Origin: Streptomyces xantholiticus
GTDB taxonomy: Bacteria; Actinomycetota; Actinomycetes; Streptomycetales; Streptomycetaceae
DNA length: 64,000 bases
Assembly (NCBI RefSeq): GCF_014651015.1
Contig: NZ_BMWB01000001.1
Span: 594,137-658,136, forward strand
Reading direction: 5' to 3'
Part shown: piece after piece, positions 23,832 to 32,910 of the stretch
How the letters are laid out: every line of letters starts with the position of its first letter
Position numbering within the stretch: position 1 is the first letter of the stretch
The notes under the pieces: model-generated
The model's database searches: none
Told to the model about the DNA's origin: nothing
What the model saw: the letters and a program-made list of their open reading frames with translations, nothing else
Position numbers and translations under genes: made by a program

Positions 23832-25640
23832 TCAGGAACGGTGGACCACCATCGCGGATCCGCCGCCGCGCCGCTGCTTCTCGGCCGCGGCGAGCCAGCG
23901 GCCGTCGGGCAGTCGCTGGACGCCGGTGGCGGCGCCGATCTCCGGGTTGAGCCGGAACGCGTGGCCGATCGCCTCCAGACGCGTCCGCAAGGGGCTGTTC
24001 CACAGGGCCGGTTCCAGTTCGGTCGTCGGCTGGTTGCGCTGGCTGGCCCGCGGCGCCGCGATCGCGTCCACCAGTCGCATTCCCCGGTCCAGATGCCCCG
24101 TCAGCGTCTGCAGGACGGTCGTGATGATGGTCGCGCCGCCGGGTGAGCCGAGCGCCAGCAGGGGACGGCCGTGGTGGTCGAGCACGATCGTCGGGGACAT
24201 CGAGGAGCGCGGCCGCTTGCCGGGACCGGGCAGATTGGGGTCGTGGACCGCGAGGTCGGCCGGCGCGAAGGAGAAGTCGGTCAGCTCGTTGTTGAGCAGG
24301 AAACCGCGCCCAGGCACCGTGATGCCGCTGCCGCCCGTCTGCTCGATGGTCAGGGTGTAGGCAACGACGTTTCCCCACTTGTCGGCGGTCGTCAGATGGG
24401 TGGTGTTCTCGCCCTCGTACGTCGTCGGCGCCGCGCGCCCCGACGATACGCAGCGCTCGGGCCGGCGCGGGTCGCCGGGCGCCAGGGGGCTGGTGAGGAC
24501 CGCGTCGTCCTTGATCAGGCACTCGCGCGAGTCGGCGAACCGCTGCGACAGCAGCTCCCACGTCGGCACGTCCTCGAACGCCGGGTCGCCGACCCACCGG
24601 CCGCGGTCCGCGAAGGCGATCCGGCTCGCCTCGATGAACCGGTGGAGATACTGCTCCTCGGAGACCTCCGACAGGTCCGTGCGCTCCAGGATGTTGAGCA
24701 CCTCGCCGACGGTCGTGCCGCCGGAGGAGGACGGCGGCATGCCGTACACGTTCAGACCGCGGTACGAGACCTTCGTCGGCGTGCGCCGGACCGTCTCGTA
24801 CGCCCGCAGGTCACGCTCCGTCAGCTCACCCGGCCGGACCACGCGGGTGGCGTCCTCGGCGACGGGCGGGCTCTGCACGGTGCGGACGATGTCCCCGGCG
24901 AGGTCGCCCTCGTAGAGCACGTCCGTGCCGTTGCGGCCGATCTCCTTGTAGGTGCGGGCGAGGTCGGGGTTCTTGATGACGGAACCGACGACCGGCAGCT
25001 GCCCGCCGGGCAGGAACAGCTCCGCGGAGGCCGGGAAGTCCCGGAAGCGCGCCTCGTTGGCCGCGGTCTGCGAGCGGAAGGTGGCATCGACGGTGAAGCC
25101 GTGCTTCGCCAGCCGCTCCGCCGGCTTCAGCAACTCCCGAAGCGGGCGACTGCCCCATGCGTCGAGGGCGGCTCCCCAGGTGGCCGGGGTGCCGGGCGTG
25201 CCGACGCCCAGACCGCTGGTCACTGCCTCGGCGAACGGGATCGGTTCGCCGTTCTCCAGGAAGAGCGAGGCGTCGGCGGAACGCGGCGCGGTCTCCCGGC
25301 CGTCGATGGTGTGTACCGTGCGGGTCCTGGCGTCGTAGTGGACGAAGTAGCCGCCCCCGCCGATGCCTGCGGAGTACGGCTCCGTCACGCCGAGCGCCGC
25401 GGCGGTCGCCACGGCCGCGTCCACCGCGTTGCCCCCGCCCCGGAGCACCTCGATGCCGGCCGCCGACGCGTCGGCGTCGACGCTCGCGACCGCGCCGCCG
25501 TGGCCGACGGCGACCGGCGTCTTGACGGACGACGCCGGCGGTGAGGCGGTGTGAGGTGCGGGCGGGCCTGCCGCGCCGATCGAGACGACGGCCGCGGCAA
25601 GAGCCACGACCGACACATTCCGTGCGGCGGAGCGACGCAT
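23832..25640 (-). CDS. ggt: Gamma-glutamyltransferase / glutathione hydrolase
   Basis: This exported Ntn-hydrolase of 602 residues has a hydrophobic N-terminal signal (about 8-30). It shows GGNAVDAAVATAAALGVTEP, AGIGGGGYFVHYDA, the substrate Arg region IDGRETAPRSA, and the self-processing site NTTHLTTADKWGN with the nucleophilic Thr near residue 413. The large subunit lies before this Thr and the small subunit after it. The oxyanion Gly pair is in ALGSPGGATIITTVLQ. It cleaves gamma-glutamyl bonds of glutathione-type peptides outside the membrane. ATG 25640 has GGAGG seven bases upstream. It is intact, unlike the related tail at 4113-4268. Confidence 0.92.
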   Translation of the reverse strand: MRRSAARNVSVVALAAAVVSIGAAGPPAPHTASPPASSVKTPVAVGHGGAVASVDADASAAGIEVLRGGGNAVDAAVATAAALGVTEPYSAGIGGGGYFVHYDARTRTVHTIDGRETAPRSADASLFLENGEPIPFAEAVTSGLGVGTPGTPATWGAALDAWGSRPLRELLKPAERLAKHGFTVDATFRSQTAANEARFRDFPASAELFLPGGQLPVVGSVIKNPDLARTYKEIGRNGTDVLYEGDLAGDIVRTVQSPPVAEDATRVVRPGELTERDLRAYETVRRTPTKVSYRGLNVYGMPPSSSGGTTVGEVLNILERTDLSEVSEEQYLHRFIEASRIAFADRGRWVGDPAFEDVPTWELLSQRFADSRECLIKDDAVLTSPLAPGDPRRPERCVSSGRAAPTTYEGENTTHLTTADKWGNVVAYTLTIEQTGGSGITVPGRGFLLNNELTDFSFAPADLAVHDPNLPGPGKRPRSSMSPTIVLDHHGRPLLALGSPGGATIITTVLQTLTGHLDRGMRLVDAIAAPRASQRNQPTTELEPALWNSPLRTRLEAIGHAFRLNPEIGAATGVQRLPDGRWLAAAEKQRRGGGSAMVVHRS

Positions 25641-25756
25641 GCAATACCTCCAGTCAGCCGTTTCCGGCGCAGCGTAGCTTTCCGGCGGCGCCGCCGACAG
25701 GACCGGGGCGGACCGGATTCGAACAGCCTTCCGCGGCACCGCTAACATGCGCGCCC

Positions 25757-26500
25757 ATGACTGACGACGTACGCAACATCGTGCTCGGCGTGGTGGCCGC
25801 GGGGATCAGTGCCACGCTCGGCTGGCTTGCCCGCACCTACCTCTGGCGCCGGCGGCTGCGGCGCAAGCAGGCCTTCTTCGGCCTGCCGGGAAACTCCGAA
25901 TGCATGCTGGTCGTCAACCGGGATTCGAGCCGTGACGGTTCCGTGCACCGGTTCGACGTGTTCGCGCTGCTCGAACTGTCCGCGCTGATCAAGGACTGCG
26001 GGGCGCACACCCAGATCATCTGGCACGATGCAGCCCAACAGGGCTTCGGCGAGCGGACGGAGTTCTGCGTGGGCGGCCCGGGGTCGAACAGGCGCTCACT
26101 GGCCCATCTTCACAGCATGCTGCCCGGCGTGAAGATCAACATGGACGCCGAACCGGGTCCGGACCAGGCCGCGTTCCAGATCGGTTCGGAGCGGTACCGC
26201 ATGGAGCCGGGCGCGTCCGAGTACGTGCTGCTGGCGCGGCTGACGACCGACCAGGGAAAGCGTCCCGTCTTCCTGTTCTTCGGGCAGCGCGCCATCACCA
26301 ACCAGGCGGCCACCCGTTATCTGGCCAGGCACCACGAGCAGCTCGCCCGCAAGCACGGAAGCGGTTCCTTCTGCCTGCTGCTCAAGGTGGTCAACTCTCA
26401 GGCCTACGGCCCCGATGTGGTCGAGCTCGTGGCGGATGTGACACGGGCGGCCCAGACGGCGGCACCGGGGGCGCACGCTTCCCACCGCGCGACGAGCTGA
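25757..26500 (+). CDS. Membrane-anchored protein of unknown function
   Basis: This 247-residue protein has one N-terminal membrane helix (about 7-25), then a basic stop-transfer stretch (WRRRLRRKQ) and a cytoplasmic alpha/beta domain. The domain starts FFGLPGNSECMLVVNRDSS and contains HRFDVFALLELSALIKDCGA, QIIWHDAAQQGFGERTEFCV, then GGPGSNRRS, and later KRPVFLFFGQRAITNQAATR. The GGPxSN turn suggests a Rossmann-like nucleotide-type fold, but I recognise no named family. There is no ribosome binding site. A TAACAT -10 (25743-25748) eight bases before the ATG indicates a leaderless message. The gene is monocistronic. Confidence 0.65.
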   Translation: MTDDVRNIVLGVVAAGISATLGWLARTYLWRRRLRRKQAFFGLPGNSECMLVVNRDSSRDGSVHRFDVFALLELSALIKDCGAHTQIIWHDAAQQGFGERTEFCVGGPGSNRRSLAHLHSMLPGVKINMDAEPGPDQAAFQIGSERYRMEPGASEYVLLARLTTDQGKRPVFLFFGQRAITNQAATRYLARHHEQLARKHGSGSFCLLLKVVNSQAYGPDVVELVADVTRAAQTAAPGAHASHRATS

Positions 26501-26615
26501 CCGGGCGCACCTGTGCCGATGGCGTCGATCCCGCTGCTGCCGCGCTCCTTCGCCGCCGTACGGGCGTCGGAGCGGTACGGGACCGAGCAGCAGCTGCGGT
26601 ACCGCGAAGCCGCAC

Positions 26616-26927
26616 ACCACGGTCACGAGCACCAAGGAGAGCGGCACCCTCGTCGCATACCTCTACGACGTGGGCCCGCCCGGCCTCGGCAAGCTGGTCG
26701 CAGGCGCGCCGTACACCTTCCACGGCAAGACACCCGGTCAGCCGTTCGCCGTGGACGTGGAGTTGTTCTCCACCGCCTACGACGTACCCGCCGGCCACCG
26801 TCTCGCCCTGGTCGTCGACACCGTCGACCCGCTCTACATCGAGCACAACCCGGGCGGCGCGCAGCTGACCTTCTCCTCGCCGGCAGCCGACCCGTCATAT
26901 CTGTCGGTCCCGCTGCGCCAGGAGTGA
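26616..26927 (+). pseudogene. 3' remnant of an Xaa-Pro dipeptidyl-peptidase (CocE/NonD-type hydrolase)
   Basis: This open fragment of about 103 residues reads TKESGTLVAYLYDVGPPGLG, KLVAGAPYTFHGKTPGQPF, VELFSTAYDVPAGHRLALVV and IEHNPGGAQLTF to a normal C-terminus. This is the beta-rich C-terminal domain of X-Pro dipeptidyl-peptidase/acyl esterases. The catalytic alpha/beta-hydrolase part is missing upstream, where only 115 bases separate it from the preceding gene and no start fits. It is a deletion remnant. Confidence 0.7.
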
Positions 26928-27039
26928 TCACCGGCTGCTGCCGGCCGGGTCCCCGTGTCTCGCACAGGGAGAGGGTGGTGCTCCATGAACCACTGCACTG
27001 TCCCGCTCACGCCCTCGGGGCGCCGGGACCCGCCGGCAG

Positions 27040-27783
27040 TCAGTGCTTGAGAATCTTGGAGAGGAAGTCCTTGGCGCGGTCCGTCTCCGGGTCGGTGAAG
27101 AAGTCGTCGGGGCTGCGGTCCTCGATGATGCGGCCGTCGGCCATGAAGACGACACGGTTGGCGGCGGAGCGGGCGAAGCCCATCTCGTGGGTGACGACGA
27201 CCATGGTCATTCCCTCGGCCGCGAGTTGCTGCATCACCTCCAGCACCTCGTTGATCATCTCCGGGTCGAGGGCGGAGGTCGGCTCGTCGAAGAGCATGAC
27301 CTTGGGGTCCATCGCCAGAGCGCGGGCGATGGCCACACGCTGCTGCTGACCGCCGGAGAGCTGGGCGGGGAACTTCGACGCCTGGTCGGCGAGCCCAACC
27401 CGGTCGAGCAGTTCACGGGAGCGGCGCTCGGCGTCCCCCTTCTTCAGGCCCCGGACCTTGACGGGCCCCAGGGAGACGTTCGCGAGGACGGTCTTGTGTG
27501 CGAAGAGGTTGAAGGACTGGAAGACCATGCCGACGTCGGCGCGGAGTTTCGCCAGGGCCTTGCCCTCCTCCGGGAGGGGCTGCCCGTCGATCGTGATACG
27601 GCCGGACTCGACGGTCTCGAGTCTGTTCATGGCCCGGCACAGCGTCGATTTTCCAGAGCCGGAGGGTCCGATGACCACCACCACCTCCCCGCGGCCGACG
27701 ACGAGATTGATGTCCCGGAGTACGTGTAACTGCCCGAAGTGCTTGTTCACATCACGCAGCTCGATCAACGGATCGACGGCCAT
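27040..27783 (-). CDS. gluA: Polar amino acid (glutamate-type) ABC transporter ATP-binding protein
   Basis: This 247-residue ABC ATPase has Walker [10 protein letters not shown] (about 39-47), Q-loop [13 protein letters not shown], signature [15 protein letters not shown], Walker [14 protein letters not shown] and the switch His in [13 protein letters not shown]. The overall wording is that of the glutamate/glutamine importer ATPase GluA/GlnQ. The binding protein and two permeases that normally follow (gluBCD) are absent: the next sequence downstream is a peptidase remnant on the other strand. The protein itself looks functional and might serve permeases encoded elsewhere. Otherwise it is a leftover of a truncated operon. 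Confidence 0.85.
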   Translation of the reverse strand: MAVDPLIELRDVNKHFGQLHVLRDINLVVGRGEVVVVIGPSGSGKSTLCRAMNRLETVESGRITIDGQPLPEEGKALAKLRADVGMVFQSFNLFAHKTVLANVSLGPVKVRGLKKGDAERRSRELLDRVGLADQASKFPAQLSGGQQQRVAIARALAMDPKVMLFDEPTSALDPEMINEVLEVMQQLAAEGMTMVVVTHEMGFARSAANRVVFMADGRIIEDRSPDDFFTDPETDRAKDFLSKILKH

Positions 27784-27932
27784 ACGCTGCCCTGCCCACT
27801 TGTCGCTGTGTGTCCCGGTCAGCGCAAACTATCCAGCCCGCCAAAGGGCTTCACACCCGACACGCATAAAGAGGGCATAAGCCGTACTAACGGAATCCGG
27901 CTGAGCGGCGGTGGGCGGCGGGGCAGGACGGC

Positions 27933-28379
27933 TCAGGCTTCCGCCGCCTCGCCGTAGACCTGGGACAGCTCGGGCGCCCCGTTGAACGCCCACTCCACGC
28001 CCGCCTCCACCACACTGATCTCCCGCCCGGACGCGAGCCGTACCACCGGGTGGCCGCCCGGCCAGATGTGCCAGGCCGCGCCGGGAACCGTGCGCACGAT
28101 CACGGTGCCGAGGTAGAGACCGGCGTCGTTGCCCAGCCACGGCAGCTCCTCCGGGTCGTCGCGCCACCGCGGCGGCAGCTGATCGAGCGCGGACAACGAG
28201 CCGGGGGAATCGTCGAGTTCCAGTCCCGCCTGTGCTGCTCTGGCACGCAGCAGTTCACACTCGGACAGCAGCTCGGTGATGGCCGCCGCGCGCTCCGGAT
28301 CGTGCTCGGTGGCGGCCGCGTCACTCTTGTCCCGTTCACCGTGGCGCCCCAGCCAGTGGTCCAAGAAAGGGATGTTCAT
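27933..28379 (-). CDS. Conserved actinobacterial protein of unknown function
   Basis: This 148-residue soluble protein starts NIPFLDHWLGRHGERDKSD. A helical part follows (ERAAAITELLSECELLRARA), then a beta-rich half with LPWLGNDAGLYLGTVIVRTV, AAWHIWPGGHPVVRLASGRE and VEWAFNGAPELSQ. It resembles a small family often found in Streptomyces (possibly DUF6278, unverified). No catalytic motif is seen. GGGAGG lies ten bases before the ATG. It is 58 bases downstream of exonuclease III on the same strand and may be co-transcribed. Confidence 0.55.
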   Translation of the reverse strand: MNIPFLDHWLGRHGERDKSDAAATEHDPERAAAITELLSECELLRARAAQAGLELDDSPGSLSALDQLPPRWRDDPEELPWLGNDAGLYLGTVIVRTVPGAAWHIWPGGHPVVRLASGREISVVEAGVEWAFNGAPELSQVYGEAAEA

Positions 28380-28437
28380 ATCGCAAAGCCTCCCATCCCG
28401 TCACCCGGGCGCACCACAGGGCGCGCGCCGGCGAACC

Positions 28438-29217
28438 TCACGTGTCCAGGTCGACGACAACCGGGGCGTGGTCCGAGGCCCCCTTGCCCTTGCGCTCCTC
28501 GCGGTCGACATAGCTGTCCTTGACCGCCTTGGTGAAGGGCTCGTTGCCGTAGACCAGGTCGATGCGCATGCCGCGGTTCTTGGGGAAGCAGAGCTGGCGG
28601 TAGTCCCAGTACGTGAACGGGTGCTCGTACTTCAGAGGGCGGGGCACCACGTCGGCCAGACCCCGCTTGCGCAGCGCCTCCAGGGCGGCCCGCTCGGTGG
28701 GCGTCACATGGGTCATGCCTTCGAAGAAGGACGGGTCCCACACGTCGTCGTCACTCGGCGCGATGTTGAAGTCGCCGAGCACGGCGAACGGGCGCCCGGC
28801 CGCCGCGTCGTCGGTCACCGCGACGGACAGGGCCTCCAGCCAGCGCAGTTTGTAGTCGTAGTGGTCGTGCGCGACCTCGCGGCCGTTCGGCACGTAGACC
28901 GACCAGAGGCGGGCCGGGCCGCAGGTCGCGGAGATCGCCCTCGGCTCCTGCAGACCCCCGTAGTCGGGGCCGCCGGGCAGACCGCGGACGACGTCCTCGA
29001 GGCCCACCCTGGAGACCAGCGCCACCCCGTTCCACCGGCCGGTGGCGTGGACCGCGGACTCGTAACCCCGCTCGCGCAGCTCGGCGGCTGGGAACTGTTC
29101 CTCGGTGCACTTGGTCTCCTGGACGCACAGCACATCGGTGCCGCTGCTCTCCAGCCAGGCCAGCAGCCGGGGCAGCCGGGCGGTGATCGAGTTGACGTTC
29201 CACGTGGCGATACGCAT
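28438..29217 (-). CDS. xth: Exodeoxyribonuclease III / AP endonuclease
   Basis: This 259-residue enzyme of the endonuclease/exonuclease/phosphatase fold begins MRIATWNVNSITARLPRLL and carries LCVQETKCTEEQFP (catalytic Glu), VYVPNGREV, FAVLGDFNIAPSDDDVWDP (Asp/Asn) and GASDHAPVVVDLD (Asp-His). These are the complete catalytic residues of ExoIII. It incises abasic sites and removes 3'-blocking groups in base excision repair. ATG 29217 was chosen as the universal family start; ten upstream codons are open but do not look coding. Confidence 0.92.
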   Translation of the reverse strand: MRIATWNVNSITARLPRLLAWLESSGTDVLCVQETKCTEEQFPAAELRERGYESAVHATGRWNGVALVSRVGLEDVVRGLPGGPDYGGLQEPRAISATCGPARLWSVYVPNGREVAHDHYDYKLRWLEALSVAVTDDAAAGRPFAVLGDFNIAPSDDDVWDPSFFEGMTHVTPTERAALEALRKRGLADVVPRPLKYEHPFTYWDYRQLCFPKNRGMRIDLVYGNEPFTKAVKDSYVDREERKGKGASDHAPVVVDLDT

Positions 29218-29261
29218 GGCGCAAAGCCTAACGGCGGGGTCGGACACTCACCCCGGAGGGC

Positions 29262-29894
29262 TCACAGCTCCCGCTCCTCGCCGGGGGCGAGCCGACCGTG
29301 CTCAGCACCGCCCAGTCCACCGATCTGCCGGTCGTAGATCGGCCGGGCGAGGTCGGAGAGATAGGCGTCGTGAACGTCGATGGCGCGGCGCGGTCCCACC
29401 TCCCGCACATAGTCGATGACCTCGGAGATCTTGTTCCACGGGGCGTGCACCGGCACCATCAGCGTGTCCACCGGGTGGTCGGGCACGGTGAGCGCGTCGC
29501 CCGGGTGGAACACGGAGCCGTCGACCAGATATCCGACGTTGGTGATCCGCGGGATGTCCGGGTGGATCACCGCGTGCAGCTCGCCGTGCACCTGGATCTC
29601 GAAACCGGCCGCCGTGAACGCGTCACCGTGGCCCACCGTGTTGACGCGCCCGGGGAAGGCTGCCGAGAGCTGGTCGGCGACGCTTCGCAGGCTCCACAGC
29701 GCGGCCCCGGGGTTCGCCTCGAGCGCCGCGCGCAGCCTGCCCTCGTCGAAGTGGTCGGGGTGCTCGTGGGTCACGAGCAGGACGTCGGCCCCGAGGGCGG
29801 CGTCCTGCTCGCTGAAGCCGCCGGGGTCGATGACCAGGCGCCGCCCGTCCTTCTCCAGCTGGACACAGGAATGGGTCCTCTTGGTGAGCCTCAT
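29262..29894 (-). CDS. MBL-fold metallo-hydrolase (UlaG-like)
   Basis: This 210-residue protein starts MRLTKRTHSCVQLEKDGRRL. It has the metal motif LLVTHEHPDHFDEGRL (HxHxDH), HAVIHPDIPR, VFHPGDALT with the bridging Asp, and a late His in AIDVHDAYLSD. It belongs to the short, single-domain UlaG-like group of hydrolases with unknown substrate in actinobacteria. It sits between exonuclease III (44 bases) and the PcaL-type gene (12 bases), all on the same strand, but a functional link is not evident. Confidence 0.83.
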   Translation of the reverse strand: MRLTKRTHSCVQLEKDGRRLVIDPGGFSEQDAALGADVLLVTHEHPDHFDEGRLRAALEANPGAALWSLRSVADQLSAAFPGRVNTVGHGDAFTAAGFEIQVHGELHAVIHPDIPRITNVGYLVDGSVFHPGDALTVPDHPVDTLMVPVHAPWNKISEVIDYVREVGPRRAIDVHDAYLSDLARPIYDRQIGGLGGAEHGRLAPGEEREL

Positions 29895-29906
29895 GCCCCC
29901 ATCCTG

Positions 29907-31184
29907 CTACGCCCGCGGTGTCGTCTCCTCCCGGATCACGCCCTGCGCCACCTTGAACGCCGCATTGGCCGCGGGGACGCCGCAGTACACGGCCGTGTGG
30001 ATCAGGACCTCCCTGATCTCCGCCGGGGTCAGTCCGTTGCGCAGTGCCGCGCGGGTGTGGAAGGCCAGCTCCTCCAGGTGCCCGCCCGCGACCAGCGCGG
30101 TCAGCGTCACACAGCTGCGGGTGCGTCTGTCCAGCCCCTCGCGGGTCCACACCTCGCCCCAGGCGTACCGGGTGATCAGCTCCTGGAAGTCGCCGGTGAA
30201 GTCGTCGCCGTCGGCCATGACCGCGTCGACGTGCGCGTCGCCGAGCACCTCGCGCCGCACCTTCATCCCGGCCTGGTACGGATCGGGCCTGCCGGCCCCG
30301 GTGGCCTGCGGCTGCTCGGGCGCGGCCGGGGCGATCTCGGCGACCGGCGCCACGGGAGCCGACGTGGCGGGCGCGGCCGGGGCCGGGAAGGCCGCGAGGG
30401 TGTCGTGCCAGGCGGTGGCGAAGTGGTGGGCGAGCAGATCTGTGACGGCGGCGGGCTGCTCGACCGGGGCGAGGTGGGAGGCGCCGGGGACGAGCGCGAG
30501 CCGGGCGTCCGGTATCCCGGCGACCAGGGTGCGGGCCTCCGCAGGTCCGGTCACCTGGTCCTCGGAACCGACCACGACCAGTGTGGGGGCGCCGATACGG
30601 CCCAGTTCGGCACGGGCGTCGAAGGCCGCGAGTGCCTCGCAGGCGGCGATGTAGCAGCCCGGGTCCGTGGTGCGGACCATCTGGACGGCCCACTCGACGA
30701 TCGCCGGCTGGGCCGCGGCGAAGGCCGCGGTGAACCAGCGCTCCGGCGCGCTGCGGGCCATCGGGTCGAGGCCGTTGGTGCGTACGACGACTCCGCGCTG
30801 ACGGAACTCGTCGGCCGTGCCGAACCGGGGTGACGCGGCGACCAGTGCCAGCGTGGCCACGCGCTGCGGATGGCGCAGCGCCAGCTCCATGCCGACCGCG
30901 CCGCCGATCGAGCAGCCCGCGTAGCCGAAGCGCTGCACGCCGAGCTGGTCCAGGGTGGCGAGCAGCCGCTCCGCGAGCTCGCCGACGGACGCGGCGGGGT
31001 GCGCGGGCGCGCCGCCATGTCCGGGCAGGTCGAACCGGATCACCCGCCACCGCTCCGAGAGCTCGGGGATCTGCCGGTCCCACATGTGCCATGTGGTACC
31101 CAGTGAGGGACCCAGGATCAGGACAGGTGCGTCTTCTGGCCCGTCAGAGCGGTATTGCAGGGTGTTCGGTGGTGTCTCACTCAC
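29907..31184 (-). CDS. pcaL: Fused 3-oxoadipate enol-lactonase / 4-carboxymuconolactone decarboxylase
   Basis: This bifunctional protein of about 425 residues carries two steps of the beta-ketoadipate pathway. Residues 1-250 are an alpha/beta-hydrolase (PcaD): GPSLGTTWHMWDRQIPEL, nucleophile Ser in AGCSIGGAVGMELALR, and His in GASHLAPVEQP. A Pro/Ala linker follows. From about 310 the decarboxylase (PcaC) domain has AGMKVRREVLGDAHVDAV, RTRSCVTLTALVAGG and EIREVLIHTAVYCGVPAANA. Fusions of this kind are named PcaL in actinobacteria. No other pca genes are in the window, so it may belong to a scattered pathway. The GTG start at 31184 is my best choice. Confidence 0.85.
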   Translation of the reverse strand: MSETPPNTLQYRSDGPEDAPVLILGPSLGTTWHMWDRQIPELSERWRVIRFDLPGHGGAPAHPAASVGELAERLLATLDQLGVQRFGYAGCSIGGAVGMELALRHPQRVATLALVAASPRFGTADEFRQRGVVVRTNGLDPMARSAPERWFTAAFAAAQPAIVEWAVQMVRTTDPGCYIAACEALAAFDARAELGRIGAPTLVVVGSEDQVTGPAEARTLVAGIPDARLALVPGASHLAPVEQPAAVTDLLAHHFATAWHDTLAAFPAPAAPATSAPVAPVAEIAPAAPEQPQATGAGRPDPYQAGMKVRREVLGDAHVDAVMADGDDFTGDFQELITRYAWGEVWTREGLDRRTRSCVTLTALVAGGHLEELAFHTRAALRNGLTPAEIREVLIHTAVYCGVPAANAAFKVAQGVIREETTPRA

Positions 31185-31216
31185 GCCCCAGACCCTCTCA
31201 CGTATCACGGACGCCC

Positions 31217-31426
31217 CTATGACGGGGGGTCGCTGGATACCGTCCTGACCAGGTTGAAGACCTCTCGGGCGGCATATCGCTCGAGGCATCGGATGCTCTC
31301 ACGTGGGGTCTTGCCCTCCTGGGTGCGGCATTCGTAGTACGCCCGGGTGCGAGGGTCGAAGCGCAGCCGGGTGAAGACCTCGCGCGTCTCGCGATCATCT
31401 GCGTTGGCGATGAGCGGGCAGGGCAT
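31217..31426 (-). pseudogene. C-terminal fragment of an IS110-family transposase
   Basis: This 69-residue frame reads TRLRFDPRTRAYYECRTQEG, then KTPRESIRCLERYAAREVFN. This is the typical end of IS110/IS116/IS902 transposases (DPRTRAY...EGKT...IRCLKRYVAREV). The DEDD N-terminal domain and the serine-domain body are missing, and no sequence for them is found upstream. It is a footprint of an old insertion at the left edge of the accessory patch. Confidence 0.65.
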
Positions 31427-31666
31427 GACGGACCTGCGTACGACTCAGGGAGCCCGGCCCACAACCGGCGGCGACAGATCGTGCCCATCCGCAACCCGAA
31501 CGCTCGGCCCCTCAGCACCTTCCTGACCTGCCATCACCCGCCGGTCAGAAAGAATCTTGAAAAGTCGGATGCAATCCCCGAGATCGACGCCTCCTTATGG
31601 GGGACAGCGCAGAGAGGCGAGCCCACCAGGTCCTCGGGACCGGCTCGCGTGCGATCGAGGAGCGCG

Positions 31667-32326
31667 ATGGCTCAGCAGGATGGCAAGCCAGGCAAAATCC
31701 CGGGGTTGCTCAAGTACTTCCGACCAGATCTGTTCGGCCCCCGCCATGGAGTTCTCCAGGTAATCGGCGGCAACGGAGAGGAGCAACTCTCGCCAGAGGC
31801 CGCCGAGCAGTGGCACGAGGCGCTCGCCATCGGCGACCGCTGGTTCTACATGACCCGGAAGCGGCTCACGAAGGAGCACGCCGAGGACATCTGGCAGATC
31901 GTGCTTCTTGCGGTGTGGCGGTCTCTGAGGGAGCACGGACCAGTGGACTGCATGAGCGCGTACATGGGCGTGGTCTACAACCGCGAGGTCGCAAGGTACA
32001 TCGGGCGGATGAAGGAACACACGCTGACCGTCCTGGGTCAGGACGTCCACCTTGAGGCGGAGAACGACGCGCACGTGCCGCACAACCTGGCGGACCTGCA
32101 CGAGCGCGCCCGTCGCCTCGCCAAGGAGCTTGAAGGGCTGGTGACTCCGGCGCAGGCGGAGGCGGTGATCCTCATCGACGCGTACGGCCTCGACTCCAAG
32201 TTCGTCGCCGAGCTGACGGACACGACTCACACTGTGGTGCGCAACCGTGCCAGCAGGGCGCGCCGGGAGATGAGGAAGCCCGGCGTCAAGAAGCAGGTGC
32301 ACACGCGGCTGGGCGTCACCGACTGA
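31667..32326 (+). CDS. Sigma-70-like (ECF-type) protein
   Basis: This 219-residue protein has a region-2-like stretch, RWFYMTRKRLTKEHAEDIWQ followed by IVLLAVWRSL, which resembles the core-binding DAExxxQE...VWR helix. Its C-terminal region-4-like HTH is TPAQAEAVILIDAYGLDSKF, then VAELTDTTHTVVRNRASRAR. An N-terminal extension (about 1-60) is unique. I call it sigma-like because region 2 is divergent and I see no anti-sigma gene beside it. ATG 31667 has GAGGAG four bases upstream. Two small membrane-protein genes follow and could be its partners. Confidence 0.6.
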   Translation: MAQQDGKPGKIPGLLKYFRPDLFGPRHGVLQVIGGNGEEQLSPEAAEQWHEALAIGDRWFYMTRKRLTKEHAEDIWQIVLLAVWRSLREHGPVDCMSAYMGVVYNREVARYIGRMKEHTLTVLGQDVHLEAENDAHVPHNLADLHERARRLAKELEGLVTPAQAEAVILIDAYGLDSKFVAELTDTTHTVVRNRASRARREMRKPGVKKQVHTRLGVTD

Positions 32327-32466
32327 AGCCTGGAATGCCTTCTACGGTCCGCGTCCGTACGACTGCCGCCGCGTACGGACGCGGCCCCGAGTGGGCCGTC
32401 CGACATCAGGCCCAGAGATGCGCAGAGAGCAACTGCGCAAACCCGAATGAAGGAAGTTGGTCGCAG

Positions 32467-32700
32467 ATGAACAACGAGTCTGGGGGGGCTATGCACAACG
32501 TGGGGCGGTGGGTGATCGTACTTCTGGCCGCGCTCTGGGGGGCGGTGTACCGGTTGTACGACCGAACACTGATCGCCGTGATGTCCTGGCTGCCGATTCG
32601 AGCAGACCAGGACGTTCCGGGGAGGCGTGCCAACAGCAGGAACGACGCGACCCGGTCCGTACGCAACGGGGCACGGACGCTGGACCCACGGGAAGCATGA
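32467..32700 (+). CDS. Small single-pass membrane protein, unknown
   Basis: This 77-residue protein has one hydrophobic segment (NVGRWVIVLLAALWGAVYRL, about 11-30), a second amphipathic stretch (TLIAVMSWLPI), and a basic, polar tail. ATG 32467 has AAGGAAG 10-11 bases upstream; ATG 32491, after a G-run, is an alternative. It lies 140 bases downstream of the sigma-like gene, with less biased codon use than the flanking chromosome. No family is recognised; it could be a phage/plasmid-type or regulatory membrane peptide. Confidence 0.45.
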   Translation: MNNESGGAMHNVGRWVIVLLAALWGAVYRLYDRTLIAVMSWLPIRADQDVPGRRANSRNDATRSVRNGARTLDPREA

Positions 32701-32872
32701 GCAGAATTCGGATGCCTCAGCATCTCGGCCGGGCGTAGCGGCCGAACAACTGAATGCAGCCACATCGCACCCATTGCTTGTCGACGCCGCGGGGGTTGCA
32801 ACTGAGGTGACAGATGCGTCAATGCTTTGATGTTTCGGGGGAACGTCAAGGTTGTGACTGGGGTCACCGACA

Positions 32873-32910
32873 GAGCCGGACGCCTTTGATGCAAATGAGG
32901 CGTCCGGCTC
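32873..32910 (+). terminator. Rho-independent terminator with T-tail
   Basis: Arms GAGCCGGACGCCT (32873-32885) and AGGCGTCCGGCTC (32898-32910) pair perfectly over 13 bp with a 12-base loop, and are followed by CTCCTTTT. It ends the sigma-like/small-membrane-protein transcript and isolates the next small gene. The 32701-32872 stretch before it holds no gene I can support. Confidence 0.8.
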
